55,371 nucleotides of DNA, taken from NCBI GenBank assembly GCA_918026815.1, contig CAKJVC010000181.1, positions 1-55,371 on the forward strand, written 5' to 3'. The notes under the pieces were generated by a model that was not told where the DNA came from, ran no database searches, and saw only the letters and a list, made by a program, of their open reading frames with translations. Both the position numbers and the translations under genes were made by a program. The DNA is from Chalara sp. BL73 (Eukaryota; Ascomycota; Leotiomycetes; Helotiales). Below are positions 9,325 to 21,025 of this stretch, in pieces; the first letter of the stretch is position 1; each line of letters begins with the position of its first letter.

Positions 9325-12300
9325 ATGTGGCAGAACGATTCGTTCGCCGGGAATGGAGTCGGAAATTTCCTAGCCTCGAACGGCAACCAAAATAATCTCT
9401 CCTCACCATTCACGGCATCATCCCCCTCTGGATCGCAGTTTACACAACACAGTTACCAGCCTTCGGTAAATGAAAACCTACACATGACTGGTACTAACTG
9501 TCAGCCTGAGCCCGGTTCCTACAGTGGCAACAACACAGATGCATTCGGTCGCAATACAAGCCAGTATCGTTCGGACACCCAGGTGAGCGACCCTCCAAGG
9601 TGATAGAAGAACGAGTTCTTCTGTGTTCTTTAAAGGCGTCTAGTTTTATCTTCAGAGCAATGCAGTAGCTGACTTACGGTACCTCCAGTTTTCCCCGCCA
9701 CAGTATAGTGCACCTACAACTCCATCTACATCAGGACCAACCACATCACTTCCGGACTTAAATTCAAGAGCTGCAGAACTAAAAGCCAAGCTCATCCAGA
9801 ACAAAATACGCCAAGGCTCTACGCCTCCTATTCATATTAGTAAATCGGCGGTAAACAGCTTGAGCAATATACCATCTCCAAGTACACCAGCTGCAGATAT
9901 TGGAGCGTCTGTCACCGACCTTATTAAAGAATTCTCTGGCTCTGCCGAACAGATCACACATGCCCAGTCGCCAAAGAATAATGGAATACAAGCTATTTCC
10001 AAAGCTGTTGATAAGGCTGCGAAGTCGCATACAACTTCGTTAGGAAGCCCTGCGAAGGTATCCAAGCCAGAAGGTAATAATGGCACGCAAATTGGTAAGA
10101 CTGTCGCTCGAAAGCGCACCAGCAATGGGTCTTTGTCAGAAGCCTCGGAGGGCGAAATCATTGAGGATGATCTATCAGAGAAACAGACAAAACCCACTCT
10201 TGCTCAATCAATACGCAATCAACCTCCAAAGAATAGCAAAAATGAAGAACCAGCACAAATAGAAGTATGGGACAGTCTATCCCTTAAACAGTCATCCTCC
10301 TATTACAGTCGGCCAGAAAATTCAGCTCATCAAGGATCTTCAGATAACATTCGATCTCTACCTCGACATGTTCGCACAGATGAACCTCAAAATAATGTTT
10401 ATGATCCTCCAAATCGACGATCCAGCTTGTCAGAGATTCGTTCGAATGACATATCCCAAAATTCTTATCAAGCAGACCGTATAAGAAATGAAATCCGCAA
10501 AACAGAAATTATTAAAGACTCAAAGCGTGATGATAGCTTAAAAATCAGACAAGAACCTCACAAATCAGTAGTCCGAGAAGCAAATCCTCCTACCCTAGAT
10601 CAAGTATTACCTCACAACCCAGATTTGAGAGAATGGCTGGACATCACCGGGTATCATATCACAGACTACAGAGATAAAGTTTTGTCCCGACGACGAAAGA
10701 TTGCCGCTTTAGATGCACAGAAGGCACAGTTATTAGCAGAAGAGATTGGTGAACGTGGAGGACATCCTGGTACTAGTGGAGCGCTAGCACTACCAGCAGC
10801 AATGCTCCCACCGCCTGTTCCCAGCCAACCAGCTCCTATCATAACCCGCACAGATACTGCTCCCAAGTCTGAGATTATAGCTTCTCCATCTGAACGTGGA
10901 ATCAAGCGACCACGAAGCGCAGAGCGTGTTGAAGCTAGACCCGAGAACAAAGTTCCCCGTGCCGGTATTGAAGATCAAGGATTCGGGGATCGTCGTCGTT
11001 CTGATATATATCAATCTCGTTCCCGATCCCCACCAAGAATCAAGCATGAAGATGATATAGGAATTACTCGCGACTCCAGACAATATGATTCTTATCGTGC
11101 TCGTGACGGTGATCGAGACTTCGAAGGTATGTATCGCCCAAACATGCAGGCATTGAATCAACAATGCGCACCAAGAATCTCAATAAGCACTTTTCACATA
11201 TGTCGTGGCGTTTGATGCTAATTATGAATAGATCGTGGACGTGGTGCTCGCTATGGCCGTGACGGCCGTGACTTCTCGCCTGATAGAATCCGCCCATTCG
11301 AAAGTCATGGTGTTTATAAGGGTCGTGCCTACGATCCTAACTATGCCACTCGTGGTCGGGGCCGCGGCGGGCGAGCACGAGGAGATGTTGCAGGCCGTGG
11401 TGATATCCAAGGACCAATTGATTATGATCGCGATCGAGATGAGGGCTTTGGTTCGAGAATCGCTAATGGTCAACCGTACAGAGACCGAAAAGGCTTCAAC
11501 AGAGGTGGAAAAGGCGGTCAGTAACCTTTCCTCCTCTTGTTAAGCTTTCTACTCATCCTGCCTTCCATTGTACATTCTCCTCCATGGTAAGATGTTAGAC
11601 TCAACACTTTCCATAGGGGTGGTTTTCGGTGAACCATGGTCGTTAGCTTGTCAAACTTTAATGCAATGTATTATACTTTGTGGTCCTCAACATTTTTGGT
11701 ATTGCAAGTGTTTAAGAATATGTTGAAGCACCCCTTAGTGGATGAAAGTGGCATTCAACGCAGGTCAAGAGCTATGGCTCAATAGCTTCCAACCATTAAA
11801 CTCCATAGGCAAAGATATAATTGAAGCATGTGAATTATGTGCTGACACCTGCTAGATACTCGATATTTCATTGTGAAGTCCTTCAATGAGGAAAATGTTC
11901 TGAAATGCATCGAAGACGTGAGTTTGCATCAGCTTCGGCTCTTGTCGTGCTTCGGCTTAACTTTATAGTCTATCTGGACAACACAAGTCCAAAATGGAGA
12001 TATCTTCGCCGAAGCATTCAAAACATGCAAGAATGTCATCCTAGTCTTCTCGATCAACAAGAGCCGCGCTTTCCAAGGCTATGCCCGGATGGAATCGGTC
12101 CCTGGCAGCATTACTCCACCGGATTGGCAGAAGGCAATTAACTGGGAGAGTGCCGGTGCCTTCAGAGTGCGCTGGATTGTCGTCTGCTCAACGCGTTTTC
12201 ACCGTATTGGCCACTTGAAGAATGCTTTGAACGATAACCAAGCAGTATTGATTGGCAAGGATGGACAGGAAATTGAGGAGAATTGCGCCATGGGCCTTAT

Positions 12301-12373
12301 CGAACTTATTGACGAGGAAGTAGATATGGCTTTGGCGAACTGGCGACGTGGAGATAGAGCCTGGGACGATTGA
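9325..12373 (+). CDS. YTH-domain RNA-binding protein with RG-rich region, 826 aa
   Basis: YTH domains bind N6-methyladenosine in RNA. Model: exons 9325-9582, 9656-11126, 11232-11516, 11856-11917 and 11969-12373, summing to 827 codons. Residues 1-400 are Ser/Asn/Gln-rich and disordered. A conserved helical segment lies at about 409-440 (DLREWLDITGYH). Arg/Ser tracts follow, then an RG/RGG region at about 577-670 (TRGRGRGGRARGD). The YTH domain begins near 674 (RYFIVKSFNEENVL) and includes SIWTTQVQNGDIFAEAF, INKSRAFQGYARM, FRVRWIVV and GKDGQEIEE. Trp695 and Trp761 fit the aromatic-cage positions of the family. Intron 3 (339 bp) has a weak GTCAGT donor; the phase fits, but the exact border is my inference, and small extra exons inside it cannot be excluded. 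The role is presumably reading m6A in nuclear RNA. Confidence 0.85.
11517..11855 (+). other. Long intron 3 of the YTH gene
   Basis: 339 bp, much longer than its neighbours. Donor GTCAGT follows GGAAAAGGCG; the branch-like GCTGAC stands 14 bp before the CTAG acceptor. If it is not spliced, translation stops at TAA 11522-11524, just after the RG region. Confidence 0.6.
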
Positions 12374-13607
12374 GATTCTGGGACCGGTACTATATACGTT
12401 ATGCGCAACGATTGGAAGCAACTCAAGGCAACACCGGCCTCGGCTAGTATTGTGCTTGTTTGCCTGCTCTCGTTAGCCTTTGGCTGGCAAGTGCCGCCTG
12501 TATTTGTCTGGCAGATATTGCCATAATTTGACATTCTTTCTCTTGAGGATAAAGAAAGCCTTCTATCGCCTAGCCCAGTTATCTAGATTACCTACGGCGG
12601 GCCGTTAGGTGATGAAGCTTATGGGCTGTACGGATTCCTTTATTGCTTGTTTCTCAAGGGGATCATTAGCTGAGTTACGAAAATGCGACTGTTATAAGTA
12701 TTACTCCTTCTGCCTTCTCATGAAATTCTCAGAGTGATCGAAACATCGGCATGAGGCTTGAACTCGTGGTAGTTGTAAATTCAGACAAATTGGGCAAGAT
12801 ACTATATGAGAGATAGCGTAGTATCTACAGTCTAATTTACCTGTGCACTCAAAAAAATAAGATAATTGTATTTCTTGCATCTACGAGATATTCAAAACAA
12901 AAGGCACGCTAGTAAGTTTGTACTTCACCACCTTATATGGAGACAGATACAGTGGCAAATCAGCATTTGAGAACATGTTTCCTCACTGGAACTTTCAACA
13001 TCACCGCATTTGGAATCTCAGTGATACATTGAATCCTTCAACTCTGCCCATGGAGGCTAGTTAGTGTGATATGCTAGAATGGGATGCTTTGTCTGTGTGG
13101 AAATATTTACCCTAGTTACAATCTAGATTGCTCATTTTAAGACACATGAAGTCAGATATGTAGATAAGGCTGTCGATTAACAAGCTATTAAGCATTAGAG
13201 TGTCTAGCTATTTTTGCTTTGAAAAGTTATAAAGTACAGCAGAGATAGGGCAAATACCACACTCGTATTGACCGCCCCACTTGACATTAGTCGACCCCAC
13301 CACTCCAATATCAGCATTCTCTATTCTAATGGGGCCTTATGCAGGACTTGAAGTCGGATGGTGGATGACTTGATCAACGCCTTCCCATAAGTTTTTGGCT
13401 TCGTTAGCCCGGATGTAGATCTGATACTTTCCTTTGCATACATGGGTCATTATTACTTCATCATACTCGCACCCACCCCCGTCCAGAGAGCTGAGCTCAC
13501 ATCAGGCTACAACAATTACGCAGAGATTTGGTGATGTTGGTTATATTATCAACTTGTAAAGCTCTATAGACGAAAAGATATCCTCACCAATTATATGAGG
13601 CCATAGT
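12374..13607. other. Intergenic, nothing identified
   Basis: AT-rich stretch between two plus-strand genes. No ORF worth naming and no RNA gene or repeat recognised. Confidence 0.5.
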
Positions 13608-13637
13608 GTGTGGCAATATAGCTTACTACCCATCAAA

Positions 13638-15266
13638 ATGATAGCGGAGATAGGGTCCTATTGGCCATCCTACGCCTTTGCTTTCGCAATTTTATATCTT
13701 TCTTTCCACATCGTCCATTCATACCGATATCCAGTCTCCAAGCTTCCAGGTCCTCTATACTCAAAGTTCACTGGATTCTGGCTTATTATTCACGAGTTTG
13801 TTGGAAATAGGCGACTATATATTCATGATCTGCATAAAAGGCACGGCCCAGTTGTCTGTTTAGGCCCTAATGAGGTCTCGTTCACCGGACTGGATGCTAT
13901 AAAAGAGATATACTTAGATGGAGGAAGTGGATATGATAAGACGGAGCTATATACCCTATTTATGCAGTTTGGATTTAGGACTATGTTTTCCACGCTAGTG
14001 AAAGGTGATGTAAGCAATCATTGTTGTACTACTCCTGTGGGATGTATACTGAGAGGGTGATAGCATAGCCAGAAGAAACGATACATTGCCGGTCAATATG
14101 CCAATACCAACATTATGGGATACGAAATAATGGACGGCATTCGAGAGCGTTCAGCGAAGTTTCTGGAGAAGTGTACCGAGTCTGTTGGGAAGAGCGTTGA
14201 TGTCTATGTACGAGCTTTTTATTCTTCCTTCTCACTAATTTTCTCACAAAAAGAAGGTCTACTTGCATTGTTTCTCTCTGGACTGCACATCGCATTTCCT
14301 GTTCCATCCATATGGGACGCAATCTCTCGAAGGCGGGGAAGACCGCAAAATAATGGAAGAGCTCTCATATCATAACTCTCTCCAAAGTTTGCATACCCTC
14401 TGCCTTTGTAGGCTCACCTAACGCTTCACAGTACGTCTTATCCAATATCGTTTCATGAGAATCGTAGATTTCCTCCTCAAAGTCGCAAATTCAAGACCAA
14501 CACCAGTCTCTCAAGAGTATGTGTTCAAAACTTGCGCAAACCTTAACGCAAGCCCAAACAGCCTCCTTCACAAGCTACAAAACTGTAGGGCCAACTTTGG
14601 GCCCACGGAGATTGCGGCGGAGTGTATGGATCACATGGCTGCGGGACATGATACACTGGGTGACGCACTATGTTTCCTGATGTACCATATTTCTCTCCCA
14701 GGAAACCAGGATGTGCAGAATAAGCTTTCCCAAGAACTCGTAAAGAACAAAGACGTACCGCTTGAAGAACTTAAGTATCTGGATGCTGTGGTGAAAGAAG
14801 GACTGCGATACTTCCCACCCATTCCAATGTCTCAACCACGGTACGTACCGAACGGTGGCCGTATAATTAGCGGGTATTTCATCCCTCAAGATACTATAGT
14901 GAGCTGTCAAGCGTATTCTGTGCATCGCCTAAACGAGGAGATATATCCTGACGGCAACAAATTTAATCCAGACCGTTGGCTAGACCCAGAGATGAATCTA
15001 GACATGAATCGAGCATTTTTTGCTTTTAGTACTGGAGGTCGGGGATGTACTGGCAAGCAGTAAGTTAAACAAATCGGCAGTGACGTATGGCTAATGATGA
15101 GTGCAGTCTGGCGACGTTAGTGATGAAGTATCTGTTGGGGGCGGTGTATTCTCAGTGCGGAACAAGGATTGCGGACGACATGAAAGGACGAATGGATATT
15201 GCCGACCAAATAATCTCCAGTCGGCCGCTTGATCAGACTTGTAAACTGGTGTTTGAGCCTAGGTAG
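13638..15266 (+). CDS. Cytochrome P450 monooxygenase (fungal, microsomal), 470 aa
   Basis: Heme-thiolate oxygenase of unknown substrate, anchored in the ER by an N-terminal membrane segment (residues about 9-25). Exons: 13638-14009, 14073-14207, 14254-14407, 14468-15059 and 15107-15266 (471 codons). Signatures in order: Pro-rich hinge KLPGPLY, I-helix AAGHDTLGD, K-helix KEGLRYFPP, the PERF-like FNPDRWLD, and the heme loop FSTGGRGCTG with Cys414 as the iron ligand. Intron 3 (14408-14467) has a poor GTAGGC donor, but removing it restores the frame and removes an apparent TAA. ATG 13608 is a possible earlier start. No biosynthetic genes flank it, so it does not look like part of a metabolite cluster. 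The family (CYP number) cannot be given without a search. Confidence 0.88.
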
Positions 15267-15945
15267 CCTGGTAGCTTTCAAGTTTCAAGGTTCAACTGCC
15301 TTGGCATGGAAAGGGTGATAGCAAGTACCAATCTGGTTGAATTTTCGACGGCAGCCAATGTCAAAATCAATGTTGAGACAAAATAGGATCAGATTTAAAC
15401 CCATGAGTAGTAAATACCTGCTCTCTTTGGAAAATAGTTTTCTACTGAACATGGAAAGTACGAACGAACAGAGGAGGGCTCAGAACTCCGACCTGTAGCT
15501 CATCATGACAATGGATGAGGTTGCATTAGCAACGAGACGCAATACCCAATAAGATGAGATATGCTGAACAGGTTGTTGAGCGGCAAGACTGAAGTTGGCA
15601 TAGGAGTCAAACAACACAAGGCTGCTGCGAAAAGGCCTACATATGCTTAAGAGAGAATGAGGACAGCTCTGTAGCTTTCTACCTCTGCATGTCAAGGGCA
15701 ACATGTAAATCACGTTCTCACATTCAATCAATCCTGATGCGTTGATGATATGTGCTGTATGTAGCTAAAAAGCAGCTTATCCAGTGATTTTAAGCGCTGC
15801 ACCGAAGGAGGGGCGTCATTGCATCCAAAGAAGATGTAAGATTGGCGTGTGGCACATATATCGTGTACCTCTTCTAGTAACGGCCGCATTAACCTGCTCA
15901 CTGAGAATGATCAACTCTAGTTTCTTATTCTATTATACTCGATGT
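15267..15945. other. Intergenic between convergent P450 and NCS6 genes
   Basis: Holds the two 3' ends. A minus-strand ORF at 15480-15731 has no recognisable content. Nothing else seen. Confidence 0.5.
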
Positions 15946-17229
15946 TTAACCACCCGCTAAAGTAACACCCTCAATTTTCCGGCGTAGAGTTGAGCTCTCT
16001 TCGTCTTCGACGCTGATCTCAATCTCTATTTTCGGCCGATTTTTGTTTAGACCGTCAAGCAGTGTGCACGCTTTACAGATCTCCTGGCTTGACATATAAC
16101 CACAATTTCGGCAGGTACCTAATGTTTGCCTGGTGAGTTTCTTGCCAGGAACTTTAGGCTTCTTGAGCTCAGACTTTTGCTCTTTTTTTTCACCTCGTTG
16201 ACCATTTGCACTATTTGAAACCAAAGTCGACATATCGATCTCCCTCTCAGCTGCATCCTCATTTGCTCGTAATCTTCTCTCCATATCTGCCATTTCACCT
16301 CCACTGCTTCTCCCACTCGTACCACAGCCTGTAGCGCCTTCATCGTCCGCAGTTGACAACGAAACTTTCTGAGTCTTGCAGTGACTAATGCCTGTGACCT
16401 CCTCTGGAACCAGCTTTGCCATATCCTCTCCACTTCGTACCACGTCTAAGATAGCACTAGGGCGAACTCTTTCCAGATTCTTGATTAAGCTCCTGGCGCT
16501 TCCTCTAAACGCCTCTGGGCTATACAGACATTCGGTGGTAAAATAGTCGAGCTTCTTGTGGTGGGCATAGAGAACGATTTCTTTCTCATATGCATACTTT
16601 AGTGGTTTACTTCTTCGGACTTCACTTGATTCATCCCCCGTAATTATGCTCGTACTTCGTGCCAATCGAGGCAGGTCTCCACGCAAAAGATTCATCAAGA
16701 TTGTCTCTGCGACATCATCTGCATTATGCCCAGTAACAACATGATTTATTCCTAGCATTTTGGCCCCTCTGTCCAGGGCTTGTCTTCGAAATACTCCACA
16801 GTATGTACAGTTGCCTTTCTTTCCAATGACCTCTACTACCTGATCCATTGTCCATCCATAGAGCTCATCATACCCAACAATTTTAAGAGGCATATCATAT
16901 TGTATAGCATTTCTCTTGACTGTTTCGAGGGAGTCATCTCTGTAACCCTTGATTCCTTCATCTATGCTGAGCAGTACTAGCTCTAGCCCGTAGTTGTGCC
17001 GTTCATTCAAAGTCTTAAGAACAGATGCTAATACGGTCGAGTCCTTGCCGCCCGAGGCACCAATAGCTATCTTGTCTCCTGGTGAGAACAGAGAGGTAGT
17101 GGTTATCGTGTGGTGGATTTCCGCTTCGAAAATTGCAATGAAGCAAGACTTGCAGAGTTTCTGGTGGTTCTTTGGTCGTATTATCAGAGCACGAGAGGCC
17201 TGACAGATTGCACACAGAGTTGGTGCCAT
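15946..17229 (-). CDS. NCS6: Cytoplasmic tRNA 2-thiolation protein 1 (Ncs6/Ctu1), 427 aa
   Basis: Catalytic subunit of the Ncs6-Ncs2 complex, which thiolates the wobble U34 of Lys, Glu and Gln tRNAs using sulfur from Urm1. Single exon. N-terminal zinc finger with Cys6, Cys9, Cys26 and Cys29; the ATP-pyrophosphatase PP-loop SGGKDS at 59-64; Cys141/Cys144 in [11 protein letters not shown]; the conserved [19 protein letters not shown]; and a second zinc ribbon at 373-388 ([16 protein letters not shown]). Between the catalytic core and this ribbon lies a low-complexity Ser/Glu/Lys-rich stretch (about 283-365), which I take as a disordered linker. The gene is head-to-head with the eL8 gene, 243 bp apart, so both translation factors may share control elements. 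Confidence 0.96.
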   Translation of the reverse strand: MAPTLCAICQASRALIIRPKNHQKLCKSCFIAIFEAEIHHTITTTSLFSPGDKIAIGASGGKDSTVLASVLKTLNERHNYGLELVLLSIDEGIKGYRDDSLETVKRNAIQYDMPLKIVGYDELYGWTMDQVVEVIGKKGNCTYCGVFRRQALDRGAKMLGINHVVTGHNADDVAETILMNLLRGDLPRLARSTSIITGDESSEVRRSKPLKYAYEKEIVLYAHHKKLDYFTTECLYSPEAFRGSARSLIKNLERVRPSAILDVVRSGEDMAKLVPEEVTGISHCKTQKVSLSTADDEGATGCGTSGRSSGGEMADMERRLRANEDAAEREIDMSTLVSNSANGQRGEKKEQKSELKKPKVPGKKLTRQTLGTCRNCGYMSSQEICKACTLLDGLNKNRPKIEIEISVEDEESSTLRRKIEGVTLAGG

Positions 17230-17341
17230 AGCTCTTTCATTTGTGAAAAAAATTAAAAATTCGTAGCCTGAATGCTCTATGGACTAGATCCTAGGGGCGT
17301 CCAAAGTTAATGCCTGAGGTCGAACCCAGACACCCACTGCT

Positions 17342-17347
17342 CACGTG
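17342..17347. promoter_or_regulatory. CACGTG E-box in the NCS6/eL8 divergent promoter
   Basis: A perfect CACGTG palindrome lies midway in the 243-bp region between the two start codons. Such sites bind bHLH factors (for example Cbf1 type) in fungi. Function here is inferred only from position. Confidence 0.35.
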
Positions 17348-17472
17348 TTGAATGCCAAGATTTTCTCATTACCGATCACCCACAAACACAAACCCAAAAT
17401 CTTTTTTCCTTCCTGTTATCGACAACCACTTTCGACCACCTCGCCGCACTAAATTTCAGCGACACATTCATC

Positions 17473-18537
17473 ATGGTAGGTCATTAACATTATCCTCAAT
17501 GAATTGACAGGACTCGCCATAGCTCTCGTACCGCTACGAGCAATCGCACGTCGAGATGCGCTTCCCATCAGCTACCTGAGGGTGTTGATGAAGATTTGGC
17601 TTGAGCTACATTGTGCAGAGATGCCAATGTGTTCTCTCTAGAGTTCAAAGAAGAATTAGTGAACACTCGCTGATGTCTTCTTTTCTCAATGATAGCCTCC
17701 AAAGTCAGGAAAGAAGGCTGCTCCAGCCCCATTCCCACAATCCAAAGCCGGCGCGGGATCAAAGAAGGCCCCAAAGGTACGTTTTCACCGCCTCATCCAT
17801 TCCATTGCTTCCTCTAATAAATACAGAACCCTCTCATCGAGAAGCGTAGCCGCAACTTTGGCATCGGTCAGGATATCCAACCCTCCCGCAACCTGTCACG
17901 CATGGTGAAGTGGCCCGAGTATGTTCGCCTTCAACGCCAAAAGAAGATCCTCAACCTCCGCTTAAAGGTCCCACCTGCGATCGCCCAATTCCAGAACGTC
18001 CTTGACCGCAACACTGCTGCCCAAGCTTTCAAGCTCTTTAACAAGTATCGCCCAGAGAGTAAGACCGAAAAGAAAGAGCGTTTGTTGAAGGAGGCTACTG
18101 CTATCAAGGAGGGCAAGAAGAAGGAGGACGTCAGCAAGAAGCCATACTCCGCCAAGTATGGCCTCAACCACGTCGTCGGCCTGATCGAGAACAAGAAGGC
18201 TTCCTTGGTTCTCATCCCTAATGATGTTGATCCTATCGAGTTGGTTATCTTCCTTCCAGCACTCTGCCGAAAGATGGGTGTTCCCTATGCCATCATCAAG
18301 GGCAAGGCTAGACTTGGTACGGTCGTATACAAGAAGACTGCTGCCGTTCTCGCCTTGACAGAGGTGCGCTCTGAGGACAAGTCAGAGTTGTCGAAATTGG
18401 TTTCTGCTATCAAGGAGGGCTACTCTGAGAAATACGAGGAAGCTAAGCGACACTGGGGAGGTGGCATCATGGGTGCGAAGGCCAACGCTCGTACCGAGAA
18501 GAAGCGCAAGGCTCTTGAGAGCGCTATCAAGATCTAG
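17473..18537 (+). CDS. RPL8: Ribosomal protein eL8 (L7a/Rpl8), 264 aa
   Basis: Large-subunit cytosolic ribosomal protein of the L7Ae family. Three exons: the ATG alone (17473-17475), 17696-17776 (starting [19 protein letters not shown]) and 17827-18537. Introns are 220 and 50 bp. The exon sum is 265 codons and the length is normal for eL8. Diagnostic blocks are [48 protein letters not shown] and the RNA-contacting [20 protein letters not shown]. Codon use is the most biased in the window (many AAG and CTC), as expected for strong expression. The first exon ends directly after the start codon, as is common for fungal ribosomal protein genes. Confidence 0.97.
17476..17695 (+). other. Long first intron of eL8, possible snoRNA host
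   Basis: 220 bp in a gene whose other intron is 50 bp. It contains a C-box-like TTGATGA followed about 85 nt later by CTGA (D-box-like) in CGCTGATG. Flanking pairing is weak and I could not match a rRNA guide, so this stays a candidate. Confidence 0.3.
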
Positions 18538-19792
18538 AAGTTCTTGTTGGCTTGGGTGGGGTCTGGCGTTTTTTTTTTATGATATTATGGCTTGGCTGTA
18601 GCTAGGATGCGCAGAATTCATGCCGGATGATACCATACTTCTCGACTTTCAATATGACTTCTTTTAGTCATGTACATTGTCCTGCGATCTATCGTCGGTT
18701 ATTCTTTCACAGCCTATTTCTGATGTCTCAAAGTCATTCTGAGGTCAAGTGCTTCAGTGAGCAACATCTCCATCGTCAGTAGATAAGCTATATTGTGCCT
18801 GGCTACTATTCATCACGTGAAGCCACACAATTGGAAGAACACTCCCTTAATAGCCCTTTTGTATGATCTATCAAGCCTTCATCTCAAGTGACCCGAATTT
18901 CGGGCTGTTTGCTCTGGGCCATAACCTCAATTGCGGCAACAGCACGGCATTGACATATAGGCTTAAAGCTTCATGTTGGTGTTTATGAAGCCAAGCAGGT
19001 CAAATTGTTCGAGCTTTACCCCCCCCATCACTATCTGCCAAGCATATTTGAGATTCCGGACTAAAAAGCATCTGGGGTTCTCACACACGCAATGCTAGAT
19101 CTGCAACTAGTACTCTCAACCGTAAACTGTGAGTGGCCACCTGCGAAAACATTTCTTATTCCATGTGCAGAAATTCTAGGAACCCCGATGAATTTTCGTA
19201 GTCCAGCCATGCAGTAACACCTCTCACCGGCGAAGCGAGATCATGAGGACTTTTGTTGCGTGGGTGAACGGCCTTGTTCATCACCTGTTTTGTGGATGGC
19301 CAAATAAGAAGCTAGAGCCAGCCACAATACAGGAGTCTTGACGTTCAGTCCCGACGGGCACATCCATGGAGCAATGGGTGTTTGAGATGGCCCTGTCCTC
19401 ACGGGCTTGGTATTGTGACGCTAAACGGGCAGCACCGTCAGTGATTTTTGTTCAAATAAAAAGCCGTCACCCCTGATTCTGATGGAAAAAGCTGTAACTT
19501 ACATCTGTTCTCTGATTCCTCTTCCAAGCTATCCTGATTCCAAAAGGAACACGGTACAGAAACTTCCTCCGGTAACCAACAGGTTCAGAAGGACCCCCGC
19601 GCTCTTATCAGCCACTCGCCGCAAATACACCCCCGAGGAAATCATATACCAATTGTACTTTGTCCTACTCGACAAATCGGAGAGTCCGATATATCATCTC
19701 GTCATTAAAGCTTTCTTTTGCCTCCGAAAGTATATAAGTATCGGTTTCATTCTCCAGCCAACATCTTACTTCTCTCCTTCAAGCTGTGAGCC
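18538..19792. other. Intergenic upstream of the carbonic anhydrase gene
   Basis: About 1.25 kb. Holds the eL8 3' flank and the carbonic anhydrase promoter. The ORF at 19482-20108 runs through the first exon and intron of the next gene and is not itself a gene. Confidence 0.5.
19731..19738 (+). promoter_or_regulatory. TATA box of the carbonic anhydrase gene
   Basis: TATATAAG lies 55 to 62 bp before the start codon at 19793, a short but plausible distance for a strong fungal promoter with a brief leader. Confidence 0.5.
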
Positions 19793-20667
19793 ATGGCTGC
19801 TGGTACGTCCTTCCAAACCTCCCCCACCTCGGCCCGCAGCATCCACCCATAAAAACTGTCAACCTACCTCTTGGTCCGAAACTATCACCACATCAATGGT
19901 AACCAAAACTAACAAAAATTTCTCTGCAACAGAAGATTCCTTTGCCTATGCCCTGAGCTCAAACGCGGCCTGGGCCGGCTACAAAGCCCATCAGAACCCG
20001 ACCTTCTTCTCCAAACAAACAAAGGGCCAAACACCATCAATCCGTATGTCCCTTTCTCCCTTCCTAGAAGCAAAATTAACAAACAAAAGTCTGGATCGGT
20101 TGTTCTGACTCCCGCGTCCCCGAAACAACCCTCCTCGGTCTGCAGCCCGGCGATGTCTTCGTGCATAGAAACATTGCCAATGTCGTGAGTCCGACAGACA
20201 TCTCTGTCTCTGCCGTTATTGAGTACGCCGTTGTGCACCTCAAAGTCTCGCATATAGTTCTCTGCGGACATACCTGCTGTGGAGGGGCAGCTGCCGCTCT
20301 AGGAGACTCGCGCGTCGGAGGTGTGCTGGATGCATGGCTCACGCCGCTAAAAGCAGTCCGAAGGGCAAACGAGCAGGAGCTCAAGGGAATTAGCGACGAT
20401 GGGAAGAGGGTGGTCAAGCTTGCGGAACTGAACGTGAGGCAGGGAGTAGAAGTGTTATTGAGTAATTATGTGGTGGAGGAGGCGATTAGAGACCGCGGCC
20501 TAAGTGTTCACGGGGTAGTGTATGATATCGGGGTGGGCAGACTTAGGGATCTCGGATGTGGCACAAAGGGCGGGAAGGGGGTTGATACTGGGGAGGGGGA
20601 AGTGGTAAAGGGGAATCATGGGGTGTTGGTTTTCAGGGACAGTGGTGCGAGTATGACCGTGCGATAG
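19793..20667 (+). CDS. Beta-class carbonic anhydrase, 232 aa
   Basis: Interconverts CO2 and bicarbonate with a zinc ion. Exons: 19793-19802, 19933-20043 and 20090-20667 (233 codons); introns 130 and 46 bp. The beta-class zinc signature is complete: Cys45-x-Asp47-x-Arg49 in [12 protein letters not shown], and His101/Cys104 in LCGHTCCGG. The N-terminus [19 protein letters not shown] has no mitochondrial presequence, so a cytosolic form is likely. The first exon is only ten coding bases. The Gly-rich C-terminal stretch [18 protein letters not shown] looks locally expanded but in frame. The TATA box at 19731 fits regulated expression. Confidence 0.95.
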
Positions 20668-21025
20668 TGGTCAGGATGCGCAATGTCTGTTGCACTGGGT
20701 ATATATGGAACAGGATTCCGAAAGAAGGGTTAATTATGTCAGATGGCTGGCGTTGCGGTGGCGTCGATGTTGAGAAATCTAGATTCTGGAGTACAGGGCG
20801 ATTGATGATGTGAAAGATAGCTCAAAACATATGCTCAGAGTCTTATATTACGAATCAGAAATATTTCCATCATGGAAACGGGCCCTCATGATTACTCACA
20901 CGTCTACTTTGGTAAGTAAACTGCACTTGTAAGCTTATCCCCTCTATCTATTCTACTGCTGGGATAGCAAGCATTGCTAGAAGTCTGGAGGTGTACAACA
21001 TAACTCTTCTCATCGGGGGCAACCT
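20668..21025. other. Intergenic between convergent carbonic anhydrase and EFL1 genes
   Basis: 358 bp of 3' flanks. Nothing identified. Confidence 0.5.

Noticed and set aside
12374..13607. Possible transposon remnant
   Set aside because: AT-rich, but no terminal repeats, transposase motifs or duplicated sequence could be seen.
14408..14425. Apparent stop in the P450, first read as a pseudogene lesion
   Set aside because: A 60-bp intron with matching phase removes it and restores the family sequence; the full model is 471 codons.
17312..17332. GGTCGAACCC, resembling a tRNA T-loop
   Set aside because: The T-stem does not pair and no D-arm lies upstream.
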